64,000 bases of DNA from Bacteroides ihuae (GTDB lineage Bacteria > Bacteroidota > Bacteroidia > Bacteroidales > Bacteroidaceae). Position 1 is the stretch's first letter. Each line of letters starts with the position of its first letter. A model generated the notes under the pieces. It made no database searches. It was given only the letters and a program-made list of their open reading frames with translations, and was not told the origin of the DNA. Made by a program: the position numbers and the translations under genes. Location of the stretch: the NCBI RefSeq assembly GCF_900104585.1, contig NZ_FNVX01000004.1, positions 372,001-436,000 on the forward strand, in the 5' to 3' direction. This document shows, one piece after another, positions 63,901 to 64,000 of the stretch.

Positions 63901-64000
63901 CCACAAAGGAAACATCGACCACTCCGTCTGCCCCTTTCAACAGAAGAGAGAAATGTCCGTCTATGTCCGTTACCGTTCCGTTATTAGTGCCTTTTTCTAT
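60932..64000 (-). CDS. SusC/RagA-family TonB-dependent outer-membrane transporter, 5' end beyond window
   Basis: Partial: the frame is open to the right edge, so the signal peptide and start are missing. The visible N-terminus is the end of the carboxypeptidase-like domain (NGTVTDIDGHFSLLLKGADG, VVDVSFVGYVTRSIRL), then the plug with LNEVVVTALGISRETKSLGY, SIQIRGQNFVGG, PLFVVDGVPISN, and ESVTVLKGPNASALYGARAA, which are the RagA plug hallmarks. A roughly 800-residue beta-barrel ends FGFNINITL. It imports a nutrient across the outer membrane with energy from TonB. It is followed by the SusD-like and phosphatase genes. Confidence 0.93.
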   Translation of the reverse strand: MEKGTNNGTVTDIDGHFSLLLKGADGVVDVSFVGYVTRSIRLTGNDKITLQENTKMLNEVVVTALGISRETKSLGYSVQKIDGSAIQESHETNFVNALSNKIAGVQVTSSSGGIGASSSIQIRGQNFVGGYNYNNSPLFVVDGVPISNNNEQSTRSFSGRQDYNNPNFTSGENEVDYSNAASEVNQEDIESVTVLKGPNASALYGARAANGVILITTKSGKGQKGLGISVNSGISFETPLRLPEFQNSFGQGLEGKYAYVDGAGGGVNDKELANWGPALNGQLITQFDSPLDKLGVRTATPFVSQGNQLKDFLQVGHTISNNVTLSNVSDKLNYRFSYTNSQQKGIVPNTDLTKNTIGLNSGYQIMPGVRVDATMNYVHTNSDNRASTGAKNEDNIMKIFLYMPRNVSLNSLKQQWKSGYEGIAQNTPIGNNTFTGLNNPYFVAYNNLNGNTRDRVYGSAKVTLELLKGLSLQLRSGLDFYSDKRTMRHANTSASYFNGYYQEDDINFLETNNDFLLTYKLPAEFIPEFGMNVSFGGNLMSQTSRRLGAIAPELTIPNVYNLSNNAKPLIGGNTLTRKKVNSWYGTTQFSYKNGLFLDLTGRYDYSSALPKENNSYFYPSASLSAVLTDLFPVMKSKAVSFVKLRTSTSMVRRDLEPYQTSANYIISQGWGGNSVATANNNYPNSNIKPEKVVSYEFGGDFRFFDNRLSVDVTYYNSTTTDLIIPITLNPSGGYDTKLMNVGKMTNKGLELMVNVTPVRTEDFRWDVTFNFSKNKNKVVSLAEDQGITRIRQIERWASLELRTSNTKGDGSYGSLYGDYLIYKDGQLQLKNGLPMEENGDWGLLGNVNPDWTGGLGTELKYKNWSFSALLGIQEGGSVYSRTYIEGMRAGTLKESLALRDENGAGTIVADGIDVNTGLKNTIAVPVRQYVKAYYDNDMIATFDASYIKLRELKLGYKLPRKWLSATPFQNVSLSAYGRNLFLWTDVPNIDPEVASYDGQLKGIETMATPSTKSFGFNINITL

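Overview
The window is chromosomal DNA from a Bacteroidales bacterium, most likely Bacteroides or a close relative. The evidence is a SusC/SusD pair, lipoproteins with short lipoboxes, a Mfa/Fim-type (type V) pilus locus, Bacteroidetes-type promoters (TTTG about 19 nt before TAnnTTTG), and many DUF families typical of this group. The first and last genes run off the window edges.

Layout. 1-20.6 kb is core genome, mostly on the minus strand: an M16 peptidase, a degenerate-protease/TPR protein, rlmB, recN, coaBC, a DnaQ-like exonuclease and dnaN. Three copies of a roughly 180-bp repeat lie between these genes. Next come a DUF3127 protein with an SSB-like acidic tip, a frameshifted DUF3352-type membrane protein, a metallo-beta-lactamase-fold hydrolase, murB, a DUF4348 lipoprotein, the divergent threonine-catabolism pair (SDR-type threonine dehydrogenase and kbl), a DUF2721 membrane protein and a decayed DUF5723 gene.

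21.5-43.3 kb is an accessory, phase-variable type V pilus locus, all on the plus strand. A tyrosine recombinase sits beside a 548-bp segment flanked by perfect 30-bp inverted repeats. The only good promoter I see inside the segment points away from the pilus genes, so the locus appears to be in the OFF orientation here. Downstream are an Rrf2-like regulator, DUF3575 and DUF3868 proteins, a major pilin, a Mfa2/FimB-like anchor, a short fimbrillin, and six tandem paralogous large fimbrillin-like lipoproteins of about 715-784 aa. Each of the six ends in a FISUMP/C-type-lectin-like domain of almost constant length whose last 66-68 residues are highly variable at loop positions. They resemble targets of a diversity-generating retroelement, but no reverse transcriptase or template repeat is visible in the window. 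The six fall into two N-terminal types joined to a shared C-terminal module, and a deleted seventh unit is visible as a scar.

43.3-51.5 kb returns to core genes: ferritin, lysA, lysC, an ftsE-like ATPase translationally linked to hisH-hisA-hisF-hisIE, purU, and tRNA-Asp with a clear promoter and terminator. 51.9-55.3 kb is a small plus-strand glycan cluster: a 43-aa lysine-rich ORF, a GH130 protein, and a GT4 enzyme fused to an alpha-helical C-terminal domain. 55.3-64 kb (minus strand) holds a periplasmic adenosine deaminase-like protein and a SusC-SusD pair followed by a phosphodiesterase-like/alkaline phosphatase fusion. This suggests uptake and hydrolysis of organophosphates, possibly nucleotides or glycerophosphodiesters.
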